A DNA stretch of 40,371 nucleotides from Candidatus Nanopelagicales bacterium. Lineage in GTDB: Bacteria; Actinomycetota; Actinomycetes; S36-B12. Within the stretch, counting starts at the first letter, position 1. Each line of letters begins with the position of its first letter. The position numbers were made by a program, and so were the translations under genes. This document shows, one piece after another, positions 39,380-40,371 of the stretch. The DNA lies in assembly GCA_018609125.1 (NCBI GenBank), contig JABAYF010000015.1, positions 105,303-145,673 on the forward strand, written 5' to 3'. The notes below the pieces were generated by a model that did not search any database, was not told where the DNA came from, and saw only the letters and a program-made list of their open reading frames with translations.

Positions 39380-39502
39380 GTGACGTACAGTCAGTGCCAT
39401 GGTCGCGTACTCTCGCCGATTGCCTCTGCGGCTCTCGTTCTAGCTGTCGCTGCATTTGGGCTTGCATCCCCCGCGTACGCAAGCGGTGTGAGCCCTTACT
39501 AG
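39380..39502 (+). CDS. Possible signal-peptide micro-ORF 2
   Basis: A 40-codon frame beginning at GTG 39380, 11 nt after micro-ORF 1. It encodes a hydrophobic signal (SPIASAALVLAVAAFGLASP) with a cleavage site AYA and then just SGVSPY before TAG. The same two interpretations apply: peptide precursor or gene stump next to the tRNA fragment. The frame is open back to 39068 but the upstream residues look non-coding. Confidence 0.3.
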   Translation: MTYSQCHGRVLSPIASAALVLAVAAFGLASPAYASGVSPY

Positions 39503-39536
39503 GCAAAGATTCAGGGTTTGACAACGCTACAGAGTG

Positions 39537-39580
39537 TGGCCCCGGCAGGATTCGAACCTGCGACGCACGGTTTAGGAAAC
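39537..39580 (-). tRNA. 3' half of tRNA-Arg(CCT), probable attachment site
   Basis: Read on the minus strand this gives the anticodon loop TTCCTAA (anticodon CCT), the T-arm GCAGG-TTCGAAT-CCTGC and the acceptor 3' strand CGGGGCC-A. The sequence before the anticodon loop does not form a D-arm or the matching acceptor 5' strand GGCCCCG, so the gene is incomplete. Such 3' fragments are left when a tyrosine-recombinase element integrates into a tRNA gene. From the orientation, the element should lie to the right of this point. Confidence 0.8.
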
Positions 39581-39674
39581 CTCACACCCCTAGAGGACGA
39601 AGAAGAAGATACTGCAGAGCCTTGAGGAAATTGAGGCATAGACAGATACCGAGAAGCAGCCTGTGGCAGGAGCG

Positions 39675-39694
39675 TTTGCCACGAATTTGCCACG
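39675..39694 (+). repeat. Direct repeat TTTGCCACG, putative integrase arm sites
   Basis: TTTGCCACG occurs at 39675-39683 and 39686-39694 (period 11 bp), about 100 bp to the right of the tRNA fragment. Short directly repeated arm sites near an att core are typical of tyrosine integrases. The rest of 39581-39866 holds nothing else that I recognise. Confidence 0.45.
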
Positions 39695-39866
39695 GACTTG
39701 ACCCGGGTATTGCTTGCGGCGCGCGACCACTCATTTACGTTGTCGACCCGAGAATTCGAGTTCTATTCGCAGGGTATTACGGCCTACTTCATTGGCCCAT
39801 AGCGGCATCCACCTGAGGGGCAACGCTGGGTTCATTACGTCATACACCACATTGATTGAAAATCGT

Positions 39867-39893
39867 GGAACAGTTTTACCCAATTTGTCTCAA
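39867..39893 (+). promoter_or_regulatory. 27-bp element, site f
   Basis: GGAACA-N11-TTTGTCTCAA, one base from the right-half consensus, 81 nt upstream of the DUF1254 start codon. Confidence 0.6.
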
Positions 39894-39974
39894 CGGGCTT
39901 CGCGCGGTTGGTGTAGTGCTCAATGCTTGGTTATCATCACAATTACTTTAGATGGGAATGGGGTGCCTTCATTC

Positions 39975-40371
39975 ATGGGCGGCAAATACAACACTGAAAT
40001 TCCAATGGATCTCCTTACCGACAACAACCTGTCAATTGACGGGGGAACCGTTGAGTTCTCTGACGGGATGCCTATGCCAGCGACGGTCGCCGCGTCCTAT
40101 GGAGAGGTTGATTTCCACCGCGCTGTCTCGCTTTTCATCAACATGGTGCCGGTCGCGAGCATGGAGGCTATTCGTCTAGGTGTTTCGCAGCAGTTCTCAG
40201 GAGGAAAGCCCGAGCAGAACTGGATGATCTTCGACAAACTCATGGACTCCAATAGCCTCTATCTAACCGGCAACACCGACACGGTGTACGCGTTCTGCGT
40301 TTTGGATCTGGAAAAGTCCGGCCCCGTTGTCATTGAGGTACCACCGGGTTGCGGTCCGAGCACGATCAACG
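39975..40371 (+). CDS. DUF1254 domain protein (truncated by window end)
   Basis: The first 132 residues of a DUF1254 protein. After a short N-terminus (MGGKYNTEIPMDLLTDNN) the text follows the family: YGEVDFHRAVSLFINMVPVA, SMEAIRLG, LMDSNSLYLTGNTDTVYAFC, VLDLEKSGPVVIEVPPG. DUF1254 proteins are about 400-480 residues long, usually with a DUF1214 domain after it, and their function is unknown; many are exported. No signal peptide is visible from this start. GTG 39963 in the same frame is an alternative start. Site f lies upstream. Confidence 0.85.
   Translation, partial: MGGKYNTEIPMDLLTDNNLSIDGGTVEFSDGMPMPATVAASYGEVDFHRAVSLFINMVPVASMEAIRLGVSQQFSGGKPEQNWMIFDKLMDSNSLYLTGNTDTVYAFCVLDLEKSGPVVIEVPPGCGPSTIN

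Noticed and set aside
39068-39502. A 144-codon frame starting at ATG 39068 with GGAGGA upstream
   Set aside because: Only its last 40 codons look protein-like; the first 100 are Arg/His/Pro-rich in a way typical of an antisense or shadow frame and overlap micro-ORF 1.

Overview
The window looks like chromosomal DNA of an actinobacterium (Actinomycetota) of moderate GC. The evidence is the gene content: a DUF222/13E12-type HNH protein with a mycobacterial-style LexA box, a GAP/Sap-family membrane protein, DUF6325, DUF7144 and DUF2252 proteins, an Excalibur domain, SHOCT proteins, and many lipoproteins with GTG starts. I cannot name a genus. No rRNA operon, intact tRNA, CRISPR array or transposase gene was seen.

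Left part (1-9.5 kb): the tail of an unknown gene, a GNAT acetyltransferase, an EamA exporter, a DUF2252 protein, a ClC-type channel, a small lipoprotein and a SHOCT protein. Then comes a translationally coupled catabolic operon (5.9-9.5 kb: SDR, GntR/FCD regulator, FMO-like monooxygenase, SDR). It has a readable promoter and a perfect palindrome that is the likely GntR operator. A broken Asp/Glu-racemase-superfamily gene precedes it.

Middle part (9.5-28 kb): secreted or lipoprotein hydrolases (secretory lipase, LCAT-like lipoprotein), an SRPBCC protein, an SMP-30/gluconolactonase gene, a YHYH lipoprotein, a GLUG/Fn3 surface protein, NTF2-like, YbjQ-like and ACT proteins, an LDH/MDH-like dehydrogenase, a YtcJ-type amidohydrolase, the HNH gene, a second ClC gene, an exported deaminase and an exported intradiol-dioxygenase-like lipoprotein. 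Decayed second copies are scattered through it. Amidohydrolase, LCAT-like and SMP-30 genes each have one intact copy and one or more fragments in the window. The amidohydrolase fragment sits next to a ClC gene exactly as the intact amidohydrolase does, so a two-gene segment was duplicated.

Right part (28.3-40.4 kb): a dense set of small membrane, lipoprotein and secreted proteins around a TetR regulator: HdeD, GAP, I78-like lipoprotein, DUF6325, SLC13 permease, SHOCT, acidic TM protein, Excalibur-I78 protein and DUF7144. Six copies of a 27-bp element, GNRACA-N11-TTTGTCTCAC, lie in the intergenic regions of this part, one of them directly upstream of the TetR gene. They define a probable local envelope-stress regulon, either a TetR operator set or an alternative-sigma promoter set. 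I consider this the best candidate for an undescribed system. Two genes here are otherwise open frames broken only by in-frame stop codons.

Near the right end is the 3' half of a tRNA-Arg(CCT) gene, probably an attachment site of an integrated element extending rightwards. It is followed by repeated putative integrase arm sites and the start of a DUF1254 gene that carries the sixth copy of the 27-bp element.
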